From Paracoccus xiamenensis (GTDB taxonomy: Bacteria > Pseudomonadota > Alphaproteobacteria > Rhodobacterales > Rhodobacteraceae): a DNA stretch of 64,000 nt. Position numbers and translations under genes: made by a program. The notes beneath the pieces are model-generated. The model was given only the letters and a program-made list of their open reading frames with translations. It did not search any database and was not told the origin of the DNA. Positions 32,489 through 40,980 of this stretch are shown here, piece by piece. Location: contig NZ_JAAOHY010000009.1 of the NCBI RefSeq assembly GCF_011308835.1, positions 1-64,000 on the forward strand. Direction: 5' to 3'. Position 1 is the first letter of the stretch; the number at the start of each line of letters is the position of its first letter.

Positions 32489-33166
32489 ATGCCAATCGGG
32501 TTTCGCATCCTTGAACGCAAGCGCTCGGCCCCGGCCGACATTGTGGCCAAATACGCAAAGCTGCCGGTCGCGAATGTCAGCGACAGCATGGCGCGGCTGA
32601 CGGCAGGCGGTGATCGCTTGCGCAAGATGCACCGCGACGGATCGCTGGCGGGGCCGGCATTGACGGTCAAGGCCCGTCCGGGCGACAACCTGATGCTGCA
32701 CAAGGCCATCGACATGGCCCAGCCCGGCGACGTGATCGTCTGCGACGCGGGCGGCGACGTGACCAACTCGCTGATGGGCGAGCTGATGCTGGCCTATGCG
32801 ATCAAGCGCGGCGTTGCGGGTTTCATCCTGAACGGCGCGATCCGCGACGTCGATAACTTCGTCAGCACCAACCTACCGGTCTGGGCTGCGGGCGTGACTC
32901 ATCGTGGCCCCTACAAGGACGGCCCCGGCGAGATCAATGTCCCCATTGCCATTGACGGCATGGTGATCGAGCCGGGCGACCTGATCGTCGCCGACAGCGA
33001 CGGCGTGCTGTGCGTTCCCTTCGACCAGCTTGATGACGTCTATGACAAAACCGTCGCCAAGCAGGACGCCGAGACCCGCCAGATGGCGGCGATCGAGGCG
33101 GGGACGAATGATCGTGCATGGGTCGATGCGGCGCTGCGCCGTCTCGGCTGCGAATTTCCGGGCTGA
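32489..33166 (+). CDS. RraA-like / HMG aldolase family protein
   Basis: 225 residues from the ATG at 32489, with a GAGGAG site. The RraA-like swivel fold is shown by VANVSDSMARL, LAGPALTVKARPGDNLMLHK, the central GDVIVCDAGGDVTNSLMGEL (substrate loop) and NGAIRDVDNF (Arg-Asp for substrate and Mg2+). Catabolic members are 4-hydroxy-4-methyl-2-oxoglutarate/4-carboxy-4-hydroxy-2-oxoadipate aldolases or oxaloacetate decarboxylases. The operon context with a hydroxyacid dehydrogenase and TctCBA favours a catabolic lyase over an RNase E regulator. Confidence 0.85.
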   Translation: MPIGFRILERKRSAPADIVAKYAKLPVANVSDSMARLTAGGDRLRKMHRDGSLAGPALTVKARPGDNLMLHKAIDMAQPGDVIVCDAGGDVTNSLMGELMLAYAIKRGVAGFILNGAIRDVDNFVSTNLPVWAAGVTHRGPYKDGPGEINVPIAIDGMVIEPGDLIVADSDGVLCVPFDQLDDVYDKTVAKQDAETRQMAAIEAGTNDRAWVDAALRRLGCEFPG

Positions 33167-33223
33167 GGCCGGATTGAACGGCAGGCGGTGAGGAGCCGTC
33201 CCGCCAATAAATGGGAGGAAGAC

Positions 33224-34180
33224 ATGAAAACCATCTATGCACTGCCGCTGGCAGCCGCGATTTCGACCCTCGGCGCCACTGCGGCGCTTGCCGATTGGCC
33301 GACGGATCGCCCGATTGAAATGATCGTGGCTTTCGCGCCCGGCGGTGGCACCGATATCATGCTGCGCACGCTCGCGCCCTATATCGAGGCCGACCTTGCG
33401 ACCCAGATCCCGGTGCTGAATCGCCCTGGTGCCTCGGGCGAGATCGCCTATACCGCGCTGGCGCAAGCCAAGCCCGACGGCTATACCATCTCGTCGCTGA
33501 ACACGCCCGGCTTTCTGACCATGCGCATCGACCGCGAACTGCGCTTTGATCCCGCAGCAATCTGCCCGATTGCCCGTATTGTCGAGGATCCGGGCATGTT
33601 CGTCGTTCAGGAAGGCTCGCCCTATAACACGCTTGAAGAACTGGTGTCCTTCGCCAAGGAAAACCCCGGCGCGGTGTCCATCGGCACAACTGGCGTGGGC
33701 ACGGACGAGCATCTGGCCATGCTGCAGCTGGAAGAATCGGCCGGCGTCGATATGACGGCCGTCCCCTTCGGTGGCGCGAATGAGGCCAAGACCGCGCTTC
33801 TGGGTGGGCATGTCACCGTGATCGGTCTGAATGTCGGCGAATATGCAGGCTCTGAGCCCGGCCAGATCAAGGGGCTGGCACAGTTCACCGAAGAACGCTC
33901 TATCCTGGCGCCCGACCTGCCGACCGCGAAGGAGCAGGGCTTTGACGTGCTGATGTCGTCGGAACGCGGCATCGCCGCACCATGCGCCGTCCCCGAAGAG
34001 GTTCGTGCGCGGCTGGCCGAGGCGGTCGACAAGGCCGTGGCCAACCCCGAATTCCAGGAAAAGGCCAAGCAGCAGGGCCTCGCGCTGTCCTATCAGTCGG
34101 GTGCCGATTGGGCCGCCGCCATGCCAGAGCGCCTCGCCCGGTATGAGGAGATCATCAAGATGGTCAAGGAAGGTCAGTGA
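33224..34180 (+). CDS. tctC: Tripartite tricarboxylate transporter substrate-binding protein (TctC)
   Basis: 318 residues. The signal peptide MKTIYALPLAAAISTLGATA ends near ALA-DWPT and fixes the start at 33224 (GGAGGAAG upstream). Mature start PTDRPIEMIVAFAPGGGTDI is the TctC/Bug signature for carboxylate binding, and further on come NRPGASGEIAYTALAQAKPD and GTTGVGTDEHLAML. It captures a carboxylate in the periplasm for TctAB, encoded next. TGATG overlap with tctB. Confidence 0.9.
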   Translation: MKTIYALPLAAAISTLGATAALADWPTDRPIEMIVAFAPGGGTDIMLRTLAPYIEADLATQIPVLNRPGASGEIAYTALAQAKPDGYTISSLNTPGFLTMRIDRELRFDPAAICPIARIVEDPGMFVVQEGSPYNTLEELVSFAKENPGAVSIGTTGVGTDEHLAMLQLEESAGVDMTAVPFGGANEAKTALLGGHVTVIGLNVGEYAGSEPGQIKGLAQFTEERSILAPDLPTAKEQGFDVLMSSERGIAAPCAVPEEVRARLAEAVDKAVANPEFQEKAKQQGLALSYQSGADWAAAMPERLARYEEIIKMVKEGQ

Positions 34181-34641
34181 TGGCCGGGCCAGCAGCATCA
34201 GGCAAAGGCGACCGTCCCGACCTGTTGACGGCGGCGATATTCGTGGGTTTCGGCGTGATTGGCCTGTGGCAGACGCGGGTGCTGGATGGCGGAACGCTGG
34301 CGCAGATGGGGCCGGGCTATCTGCCCCGTGTCGTCTGCGGGCTGCTGATCCTGCTGGGTCTGGTGATCGGCATCGCGGCCATGCGCCGCGATGCCGCCCC
34401 AATAGAGCCGATCAAGCTGCGCCCGCTGCTTGTCATCACCCTGTCCATCGTGGGCTTTGCCTTTGCGGTTACCCATCTGGGTTTCGTGATCGCTTCGATG
34501 TTCCTGATCTTGGCAGGCTCTCTGGCCGATCCGGGCAGCAACTGGCGCACGACGCTTTTGCTGGCGGCAGGGCTGACCGCCTTCGGGGCCATTGTCTTCG
34601 TCTACGGGCTGGGCGTGCAAGTGCCGCTTTGGCCGCAGTGA
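34180..34641 (+). CDS. tctB: Tripartite tricarboxylate transporter small membrane subunit (TctB)
   Basis: 153 residues from the ATG at 34180, sharing its A with the tctC stop. Four hydrophobic segments (LLTAAIFVGFGVIGL, YLPRVVCGLLILLGLVIGIA, PLLVITLSIVGFAFAV, LLAAGLTAFGAIVFVYGLG) match the small subunit. It is poorly conserved in sequence, so the call rests on size, topology and position between tctC and tctA. Confidence 0.85.
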   Translation: MAGPAASGKGDRPDLLTAAIFVGFGVIGLWQTRVLDGGTLAQMGPGYLPRVVCGLLILLGLVIGIAAMRRDAAPIEPIKLRPLLVITLSIVGFAFAVTHLGFVIASMFLILAGSLADPGSNWRTTLLLAAGLTAFGAIVFVYGLGVQVPLWPQ

Positions 34642-34665
34642 TCATCCGCGCCGGGGGAGGGCGAC

Positions 34666-36174
34666 ATGGATTTCATCAACCTACTCATGCTCGGATTTGG
34701 TGAGGCGATCACGCCGGCCAATCTCAGCTTCTGCCTTCTGGGCGCATTGCTGGGCACGCTGATCGGGGTGCTTCCGGGCATCGGGCCGACGGCGACCATC
34801 GCGGTGCTGCTGCCGATCACCTTCTTCCTGCCGCCGCTGGCCGGCATCATCATGCTGGCCGGGATCTATTACGGCGCGCAATATGGCGGCTCGACTACCG
34901 CCATCCTTGTGAACCTGCCGGGCGAGGCCTCCGCCGTGGTCACCACTCTGGACGGCTATCAGATGGCGCGGCAAGGTCGGGCGGGGGCGGCGCTTGCAGT
35001 GGCGGCGCTGGGGTCGTTCTTCGCGGGCACCGTCGCAACCTTCGCAATCGCCATTGCCGGGCCGATGCTGTCGCAATTCGCGCTGTCCTTCGGGCCGGCC
35101 GAATATGTCGCACTGATGCTGTTCGGCCTGCTGGCCGCGACCATCCTGGCCAGCGGGCCGGTGCTGAAGGCCATCGGCATGATCCTGATCGGGCTTTTGC
35201 TGGGCATGGTCGGCACCGATCAGGCCACCGGCGCCGAACGCCTGACCTTCGGCGCGGTCGAACTGTTCGACGGCATCGACTTTATCGTCATCGCCATCGG
35301 CTTGTTCGGCTTTTCGGAAATCATCACCAATCTGGAACGCAGCGGCTCGGCCGGTGTGACCGTCGCGCCGCTGACCCGTCTGTGGCCCACGCGCGAGGAC
35401 TTCCGCCAGTCATGGGCCGCAGTGCTGCGCGGAACCGGTCTGGGCACGATGCTGGGCCTGTTGCCCGGCGGCGGTGCCACGCTGGCATCCTTCAGCGCCT
35501 ATTCGCTGGAAAAGAAGGTCTCAAAAAACCCGCAGAAATTCGGGACCGGCGTCGTCGAAGGGGTGGCCGCGCCCGAGGCCGCGAACAACGCCGCCGCACA
35601 ATCCTCGTTCATTCCGCTGCTGACGCTGGGGATCCCGTCCAACAACATGATGGCGATGATGCTGTCGGCCTTCATGATCCATGGCATCACCCCCGGCCCC
35701 TCGGTGCTGACCAATCAGCCGGAAATCTTCTGGGGGCTGGTCGCGAGCATGTGGATCGGCAACCTGCTGCTGGTCGTCATCAACCTGCCGATGATCGGGC
35801 TTTGGGTGCGCCTGCTGACGGTCCCTTACCGGCTGCTGTACCCGGCAATCCTGCTGTTCTGCTGCATCGGCGTCTACAGCATGAATAACCGCATCTTCGA
35901 CGTGGTTCTGGCCGCCGGCTTCGGTCTGCTGGGTTACGTCTTCCGCAAGGCCAATTGCGAACCGGGGCCGCTGCTGCTGGGCTTTGTCCTTGGCCCGCTG
36001 CTAGAGGCCAACCTGCGCCGCACCCTGCTGATTACCCAGGGCGATCCCGGCATCTTCGTCGAACGCCCGATCAGCCTTGTCATGCTGATCGCAACGGTTG
36101 CGCTGCTGGCGCTGATGATTTTCCCCGCCTTCCGCAAGAAGCGTGAGGAGGCATTCCAGGAAGAAGAAGCCTGA
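34666..36174 (+). CDS. tctA: Tripartite tricarboxylate transporter large membrane subunit (TctA)
   Basis: 502 residues, about twelve membrane segments. Family signatures are GVLPGIGPTATIAVLLPITF, YYGAQYGGSTTAILVNLPGE and LPGGGATLASFSAYSLEKKV. The C-terminal part holds MNNRIFDVVLAAGFGLLGYV. It is the sodium- or proton-driven channel subunit of the tripartite system, co-expressed with tctCB. A GGAGGG site precedes the ATG. A strong terminator follows the stop. Confidence 0.92.
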   Translation: MDFINLLMLGFGEAITPANLSFCLLGALLGTLIGVLPGIGPTATIAVLLPITFFLPPLAGIIMLAGIYYGAQYGGSTTAILVNLPGEASAVVTTLDGYQMARQGRAGAALAVAALGSFFAGTVATFAIAIAGPMLSQFALSFGPAEYVALMLFGLLAATILASGPVLKAIGMILIGLLLGMVGTDQATGAERLTFGAVELFDGIDFIVIAIGLFGFSEIITNLERSGSAGVTVAPLTRLWPTREDFRQSWAAVLRGTGLGTMLGLLPGGGATLASFSAYSLEKKVSKNPQKFGTGVVEGVAAPEAANNAAAQSSFIPLLTLGIPSNNMMAMMLSAFMIHGITPGPSVLTNQPEIFWGLVASMWIGNLLLVVINLPMIGLWVRLLTVPYRLLYPAILLFCCIGVYSMNNRIFDVVLAAGFGLLGYVFRKANCEPGPLLLGFVLGPLLEANLRRTLLITQGDPGIFVERPISLVMLIATVALLALMIFPAFRKKREEAFQEEEA

Positions 36175-36204
36175 GCGCGATCAGGCAGCCAATCTTCCTG
36201 CGGA

Positions 36205-36238
36205 CCTGCCCGGCAATGCCGGGCGGGTTTCGTTTTTT
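36205..36238 (+). terminator. Intrinsic terminator of the tctCBA operon
   Basis: GCCCGGC (36208-36214) pairs with GCCGGGC (36218-36224) around an AAT loop. The downstream sequence ends in a run of six T (36233-36238). It lies 30 bases past the tctA stop and also insulates the convergent kdgK gene. Confidence 0.85.
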
Positions 36239-36245
36239 GAACGGC

Positions 36246-37145
36246 TCAGCGGACCAAGGCACCGTGCTGGCTGATGACGCGCAGGCTGACCTCATGCGCC
36301 TTGCGGATCGCGCCGGCAACATCATCGCCCGCGATCCGGGCCGCCAGATAGCCGGCATTGAAGCTGTCCCCGGCCGAGGTCGTGTCGACCGGCACCGCCA
36401 GCGCCAGCCCGTCGACCAGGCCCGCGCCCTCGGCGCCGCCATAATGGATCGCCTTGCCGCCGGCCTTGACCACCACCTGTCCTGAACCGCAGCCGAGATA
36501 GCGGGCAATCGTCGCCTGTGGGTCGGCATCGCCGAAAAAGGCGGCCTCGTCGTCGAAGCTGGGCAGGATCAGGTCCGATATGGCGGCAGCGGCCTCGACC
36601 GCATCGCACATGGCCGCGTTTGAGGACCATAGCCTCGGGCGCAGGTTCGGATCGAACACGACCTGTGTGCCGGCCCGGCGCGCCGTTTGCAGTGCCGCCA
36701 GCAGGGCGGCGCGCCCGGCCTCTGGCAGGATGCCAAGGGTGATGCCGGAAAAATAGGCGATGCCGACCCCTTGCAGGGCCTGCGCCAGCGCTTCGGGATC
36801 ATCGGCCAGCCCCTTCGCGGCGGAAGTGTCGCGCCAATAGGTGAAGCTGCGCTCACCATCCTTCAGCGAGATGGCGTAAAGCGCGATCTCGCGCTGGGGG
36901 TCGCGGCCGATATGGGCGGTGTCGATGCCTTCCGCGTTCAGGAAGTCGATCATCTTCTGCGAGAACTCGCCCAGGCCCACCCGGCTGAAATAGGCGACCT
37001 GCCAATCTAGCGGCAGCTGGCGGCGCAGATACCAGGCGGTGTTCAGCGTATCCCCGGCGATCCCCAGCCGCCACAGCTCTGGCTGGCCTGCGGTGGAAAG
37101 TTCGACCATCGCCTCGCCGATGGAAAGGATGCTGGTTGCGGTCAT
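36246..37145 (-). CDS. kdgK: 2-keto-3-deoxygluconate kinase (PfkB family)
   Basis: 299 residues. PfkB features are ILSIGEAMVELSTAGQPELW at the start, the GDTLNT sugar-binding loop, and PVDTTSAGDSFNAGYLAARI with the catalytic Asp and anion hole near the C-terminus. It phosphorylates KDG to KDPG in hexuronate use. Placement after uxuA and uxuB in one operon supports KDG as substrate. No KDPG aldolase gene (eda) is in the operon, so that step must be encoded elsewhere. Last gene of the operon from 45574. Confidence 0.88.
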   Translation of the reverse strand: MTATSILSIGEAMVELSTAGQPELWRLGIAGDTLNTAWYLRRQLPLDWQVAYFSRVGLGEFSQKMIDFLNAEGIDTAHIGRDPQREIALYAISLKDGERSFTYWRDTSAAKGLADDPEALAQALQGVGIAYFSGITLGILPEAGRAALLAALQTARRAGTQVVFDPNLRPRLWSSNAAMCDAVEAAAAISDLILPSFDDEAAFFGDADPQATIARYLGCGSGQVVVKAGGKAIHYGGAEGAGLVDGLALAVPVDTTSAGDSFNAGYLAARIAGDDVAGAIRKAHEVSLRVISQHGALVR

Positions 37146-37147
37146 CG

Positions 37148-38599
37148 TCAGTCCCCGGATGTGATTGCCCGCCTGATACCGTCCCTGAAGATGGTTGTCA
37201 GCGCCCGAGTGACCGCGCCGGTGAAGATCTGGCTTTCCACAAGTGCTGCCGGGGCCAGACCGGGCAGCGACAGGACCGCAATCGGCAGGCGGGCCGCGTC
37301 CATCCCGGCGTCGTGCAGCCGCGCCATCAGCGCATCCGCGCGTGGGTCGTCGGGGCGGGTGCCGGCCTGCTGCATGCGGCAGAGCCAGGCCAGCCAGATG
37401 GCGGTGGCAAGCGCAAAGCGCCGCGCATCGCCACCCGTCGACAGCAGCTCTGCCGCCGGGGCGAACCAGCGCTGAGGCAGCTTCTCGGTCCCGTCCATGG
37501 CGATCTGCAGCGTCCTGTGCGCGATGCCGGGATTGGCAAAGCGTGCCATCAGCGCGCGGCCATAGCTGTCGCTGTCCAGCCCGGCACCGCGCGGAAGCGT
37601 CGCGGCGGCCGCCGCCATATGGCGGCGCACCAGCGCCGAGAGGTCGGCATCGCCGACTGCGTCGCGCACCAGTTCCAACCCCATCAGCTGGCCGGCATAA
37701 GCCATCAGTGAATGGCTGCCGTTCAGCATTCGCAGCTTCATCGCCTCATACGGGCCGACATCGCGGACGAATTCGGCCCCGCCGGCTTCCCATGCCGGAC
37801 GGCCCTGCGGGAAATGATCCTCAATCACCCATTGGCGAAAGGGCTCTGTCTCGACGCCGGCGGGATCGTGGCGGCCGGTCAGGGCCTCGATGTCCGCAAG
37901 CGTACGGTCGGTGGTGGCGGGGGTGATCCGGTCGACCATGGTGGCGGGGAAGGCGACCTCTGCCTCGATCCAGCGGGCCAGATCGGGGTCGGTGCGGCGC
38001 GCGAAACCCATCACGCCCGCCCCCAGCAGGGGGCCGTTATCGGGCAGGTTGTCGCAAGACAGCACGGTGAAGGGCGCGACGCCTGCCGCACGCCGCGCGG
38101 ACAACGCGGTCACGATCAGGCCCAGCAGTCCCTGCGGCGCCTGCGGCTGGCTCAGGTCGCGCGCAACAGCGGGGTGCGCTTCGTCGATGTCCATTGCTGC
38201 CCGGTCGATGCCATAGGCCTTTTCGGACAGGCTCAGCGACAGGATGCGGATCGCCGGATCGGTCGCCGCGCGCAGGATGGCGGCGGGATCGCCGCCGATG
38301 GCCGGGCCATGCGCGCCGATGATGCGGGCGCGGTCGGTTTCGCCCCGTTCCAGCACGGTGAACAGGCCGTTCTGCGCGTTCAGCGCATCGGGAATGTCAT
38401 GGCTGCGCAGGTTGGCGCCCATAATGCGCCAATCGCCGCCCGCGGCGGCAAGCGCATCGTCGGTATAGACCGCCTGATGGGCGCGGTGAAACGCGCCCAG
38501 ACCCAGATGCAGGATGCCGATGCCATGCGCCGCCCGGTCATAGGACGGGACGGCGACGCCCGCGGGCAGGCCGGCCAGATCGCTCAGGCGCGGGCTCAT
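37148..38599 (-). CDS. uxuB: Fructuronate reductase / mannitol dehydrogenase family (UxuB-like)
   Basis: 483 residues, ATG overlapping the uxuA stop (ATGA). It is a polyol-specific long-chain dehydrogenase: GIGILHLGLGAFHRAHQAVY at the NAD-binding start, the mid motif GPYEAMKLRMLNGSHSLMAY with Lys-x-x-x-x-Asn-x-x-His of the active site, and GRALMARFANPGIAHRTLQI later. In a uxuA-kdgK operon the natural role is D-fructuronate to D-mannonate with NADH, the step before UxuA. The family also contains mannitol and altronate dehydrogenases. Confidence 0.85.
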   Translation of the reverse strand: MSPRLSDLAGLPAGVAVPSYDRAAHGIGILHLGLGAFHRAHQAVYTDDALAAAGGDWRIMGANLRSHDIPDALNAQNGLFTVLERGETDRARIIGAHGPAIGGDPAAILRAATDPAIRILSLSLSEKAYGIDRAAMDIDEAHPAVARDLSQPQAPQGLLGLIVTALSARRAAGVAPFTVLSCDNLPDNGPLLGAGVMGFARRTDPDLARWIEAEVAFPATMVDRITPATTDRTLADIEALTGRHDPAGVETEPFRQWVIEDHFPQGRPAWEAGGAEFVRDVGPYEAMKLRMLNGSHSLMAYAGQLMGLELVRDAVGDADLSALVRRHMAAAAATLPRGAGLDSDSYGRALMARFANPGIAHRTLQIAMDGTEKLPQRWFAPAAELLSTGGDARRFALATAIWLAWLCRMQQAGTRPDDPRADALMARLHDAGMDAARLPIAVLSLPGLAPAALVESQIFTGAVTRALTTIFRDGIRRAITSGD

Positions 38600-39804
38600 G
38601 CGGAAACAGAGTGGTTAAGCGCGGTCTCGACCCCGCGCAGTTCCGCAAGCCCCTTCAGCCGGCCGATGGCGGGATAGCCGGGCTGGCCGCCGCGTCCGAT
38701 ATCGTCAAGGATGTCCTGCCCGTGATCGGGGCGCATCGGGATCGCGGCATCGGCGCGCCCGGCGTCGCGGCGGCGCGCTTCCTCGCGCAGCACGGCAGCG
38801 ACAAGCGCCACCATGTCGGTCTGCCCGCCCAGATGTTCATCCTCGAAGAAGGAACCGCGGATCGCGTCGCCTTCGCGCCGGACATTGCGCAGATGCAGGA
38901 AATGCACGCGATCACCCAGCCGGTCCATCATCCCCGGCAGATCGTTATCGGGCCGCGCCCCAAGCGAGCCGGAGCAGAGCGTGATCCCGTTCGCGGCCAG
39001 ATCGACGGCGGCGCTGCGTTCGGCGAAATCGGCCTCGGTCGACATGATCCGGGGCAGGCCCAGAAGGCCGAAAGGCGGGTCGTCGGGGTGGCAGCACAGC
39101 CGCATACCGATTTCCTGCGCGACCGGGGCGACCTGTTCCAGAAAGTCGTGGAAATGCCGCCGCAAGACGGCGTCCGTCACCGGCGCATAGCTTTCCAGCA
39201 GCGCGCGCACATCTTCCATCGAGAAACGCTCGGCCGCGCCCGGCAGGCCGAAGACGACATTGCCGGCAAGCTGTTCCTTGCGGGCGTCGTCCATGGCGGC
39301 GAAGCGGCGGGCGGCCTCGTCGCGGATATCTTCGGGGAAATCCTCGGCTGCGCCCTTGCGGTTCAGGATGTGAATGTCGAAGGCGGCGAAATCGGTGAAG
39401 TCGAAGCGCATGCAGGTGGCCCCGTTCGGTCGCCTCCACGCCAGATCGGTGCGGGTCCAGTCCAGCACCGGCATGAAATTGTAACAGATCACCTCGATCC
39501 CGGCCGCGCGCAGGTTGCGCATCGAGGCGATCCAGTTGTCGATATGGGCGCGCCAGTCGCCGGTCTGGGTCTTGATCGCCTCGCTGACCGGCAGGCTTTC
39601 GACGACCTCCCATTTCAGGCCCGAGGGCGCGCCGTCCTTCATTGCCGCGATCACGGCCTGCCGTTTGGCGATTTCCTCGGGCGACCAGACGGTGCCGGTG
39701 GGGATGTGGTGCAGGGCGGTGACGACGCCCTGAACGCCCGCCTGCATCATGTCGTCGATGGAAACCCGGTCATTGGGGCCGAACCAGCGCCATGTATGTC
39801 GCAT
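38596..39804 (-). CDS. uxuA: Mannonate dehydratase
   Basis: 402 residues. The ATG at 39804 shares its A with the previous stop (TGATG). The codon before it is TTG and is less likely to be used. Motifs: MRHTWRWFGPNDRVSIDDMM, VVTALHHIPTGTVWSPEEI, and ICYNFMPVLDWTRTDL. CCHPDDPPFGLLGLPRIMST contains metal-binding residues, and PDHGQDILDD is near the end. It dehydrates D-mannonate to KDG with Fe2+/Mn2+. Full length for the family. Confidence 0.93.
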   Translation of the reverse strand: MRHTWRWFGPNDRVSIDDMMQAGVQGVVTALHHIPTGTVWSPEEIAKRQAVIAAMKDGAPSGLKWEVVESLPVSEAIKTQTGDWRAHIDNWIASMRNLRAAGIEVICYNFMPVLDWTRTDLAWRRPNGATCMRFDFTDFAAFDIHILNRKGAAEDFPEDIRDEAARRFAAMDDARKEQLAGNVVFGLPGAAERFSMEDVRALLESYAPVTDAVLRRHFHDFLEQVAPVAQEIGMRLCCHPDDPPFGLLGLPRIMSTEADFAERSAAVDLAANGITLCSGSLGARPDNDLPGMMDRLGDRVHFLHLRNVRREGDAIRGSFFEDEHLGGQTDMVALVAAVLREEARRRDAGRADAAIPMRPDHGQDILDDIGRGGQPGYPAIGRLKGLAELRGVETALNHSVSA

Positions 39805-40976
39805 CAATCGCTTCCTTGTTGTTGCGCCGCCGCGCGGTCATCCGACCACAGGCAGTCCGGCCCGAAATCGCCGATATTGTTGACGCCACACAGCGCCATG
39901 GTGATGTCCATCTCGCGCCGGATGATCTCCAGCGCGGTCGCGACACCCTGTTGCCCCATCGCCCCCAACCCATAGGTGAAGGCGCGACCGATAAAGACGC
40001 CATTCGCCCCGCGCGCCATGGCCTTCAGTGCTGCCTGCCCGGACTGGATGCCGCCGTCGAGGTAAAGCGGATAATCCGGCCCGACCGCGCGCCGGATCGC
40101 AGGCAGCGCCCGGATGGTCGAGGGCGCGCCGTCCAGCTGCCGGCCGCCATGGTTCGACACAAGGATCGCCTGCGCGCCCGTATCCAGCGCCCGGCGCGCG
40201 TCCTCGGGGTCGTTGATACCCTTGAGGATCACCGGGCCGCCCCATTTGCGGATGATGTCTTCGACCCGCGCCCAGTCCAGCCGCTGATCGAACTGACGCC
40301 CGGTCCATTCCATCAGGTCGCCCATATTGGTGACCCCGCGGGCATGGCCGATGATATTGGCAAAACCGCGCCGCTTCGTGCCCAGCATCCCAAGCGCCCA
40401 ACGCGGATGCAGGGCGATGTTCAGCAGATTGGCCGGGGTCAGCCGCGGCGGGGCGGTCATGCGGTTCTTCAGGTCCTTGTGGCGCTGCCCCTGAATGGTC
40501 AGGTCCAGCGTCAGGACCAGCACGGTGACGCCCGCACGCCGCGCCCGGTCGAGGATATTGTCCAGAAACTCCTCGTCCCGCAGCGTATAAAGCTGGAACC
40601 AGAACGGCGCGCCGGTGGCCTCGGCGATATCTTCCAGCGAGCAGATGGACATGGTGGACAGGGTAAATGGCACGCCCGCCGCCTTTGCCGCCCGCGCGGC
40701 ATGGATTTCGCCGTCCGGGTGTTGCATTCCCAAAAGCCCAACCGGCGCCAGCGCCACCGGCATGGATACCGGCTGCCCCATCATGGTGGTGGCAAGGCTG
40801 CGATCCTGAATATTGCGGGCGACGCGCTGGCGCAGCAGGATCCGGTCGAAATCGTCGCGATTGGCGCGATAGGTGCTGCCGGTCCATGCGCCGACATCGA
40901 CATAGTCATAGAACATGCGCGGAACGCGGCGTTGATGCAGCCGGCGCAGGTCCTCGATTTCGGTGATGACCGCCAT
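39804..40976 (-). CDS. FMN-dependent alpha-hydroxy-acid oxidase/dehydrogenase (LldD-like)
   Basis: 390 residues from the ATG at 40976; in-frame codons further upstream lie inside the previous gene. Motifs: RVPRMFYDYVDVGAWT, VSMPVALAPVGLLGMQHPDG, FWFQLYTLRDEEF, ILKGINDPEDARRALDTGAQ, and the catalytic SNHGGRQLDGAPSTIRALP with its His. LYLDGGIQSGQ is the FMN phosphate loop. It oxidises L-lactate or a related 2-hydroxy acid. It lies inside the hexuronate operon with an idonate-type dehydrogenase. A sugar-acid or aldonate-derived hydroxyacid is possible, since lactate has no obvious place here. Confidence 0.88.
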   Translation of the reverse strand: MAVITEIEDLRRLHQRRVPRMFYDYVDVGAWTGSTYRANRDDFDRILLRQRVARNIQDRSLATTMMGQPVSMPVALAPVGLLGMQHPDGEIHAARAAKAAGVPFTLSTMSICSLEDIAEATGAPFWFQLYTLRDEEFLDNILDRARRAGVTVLVLTLDLTIQGQRHKDLKNRMTAPPRLTPANLLNIALHPRWALGMLGTKRRGFANIIGHARGVTNMGDLMEWTGRQFDQRLDWARVEDIIRKWGGPVILKGINDPEDARRALDTGAQAILVSNHGGRQLDGAPSTIRALPAIRRAVGPDYPLYLDGGIQSGQAALKAMARGANGVFIGRAFTYGLGAMGQQGVATALEIIRREMDITMALCGVNNIGDFGPDCLWSDDRAAAQQQGSD

Positions 40977-40980
40977 CCGC

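Noticed and set aside
32489-33166. RNase E inhibitor RraA
   Set aside because: The fold is the same, but the operon with hydroxyacid dehydrogenase and TctCBA points to a catabolic lyase.
37712-38677. 321-codon plus-strand frame opposite uxuB
   Set aside because: It is antisense to an intact UxuB-like gene with family motifs and has low-complexity composition.
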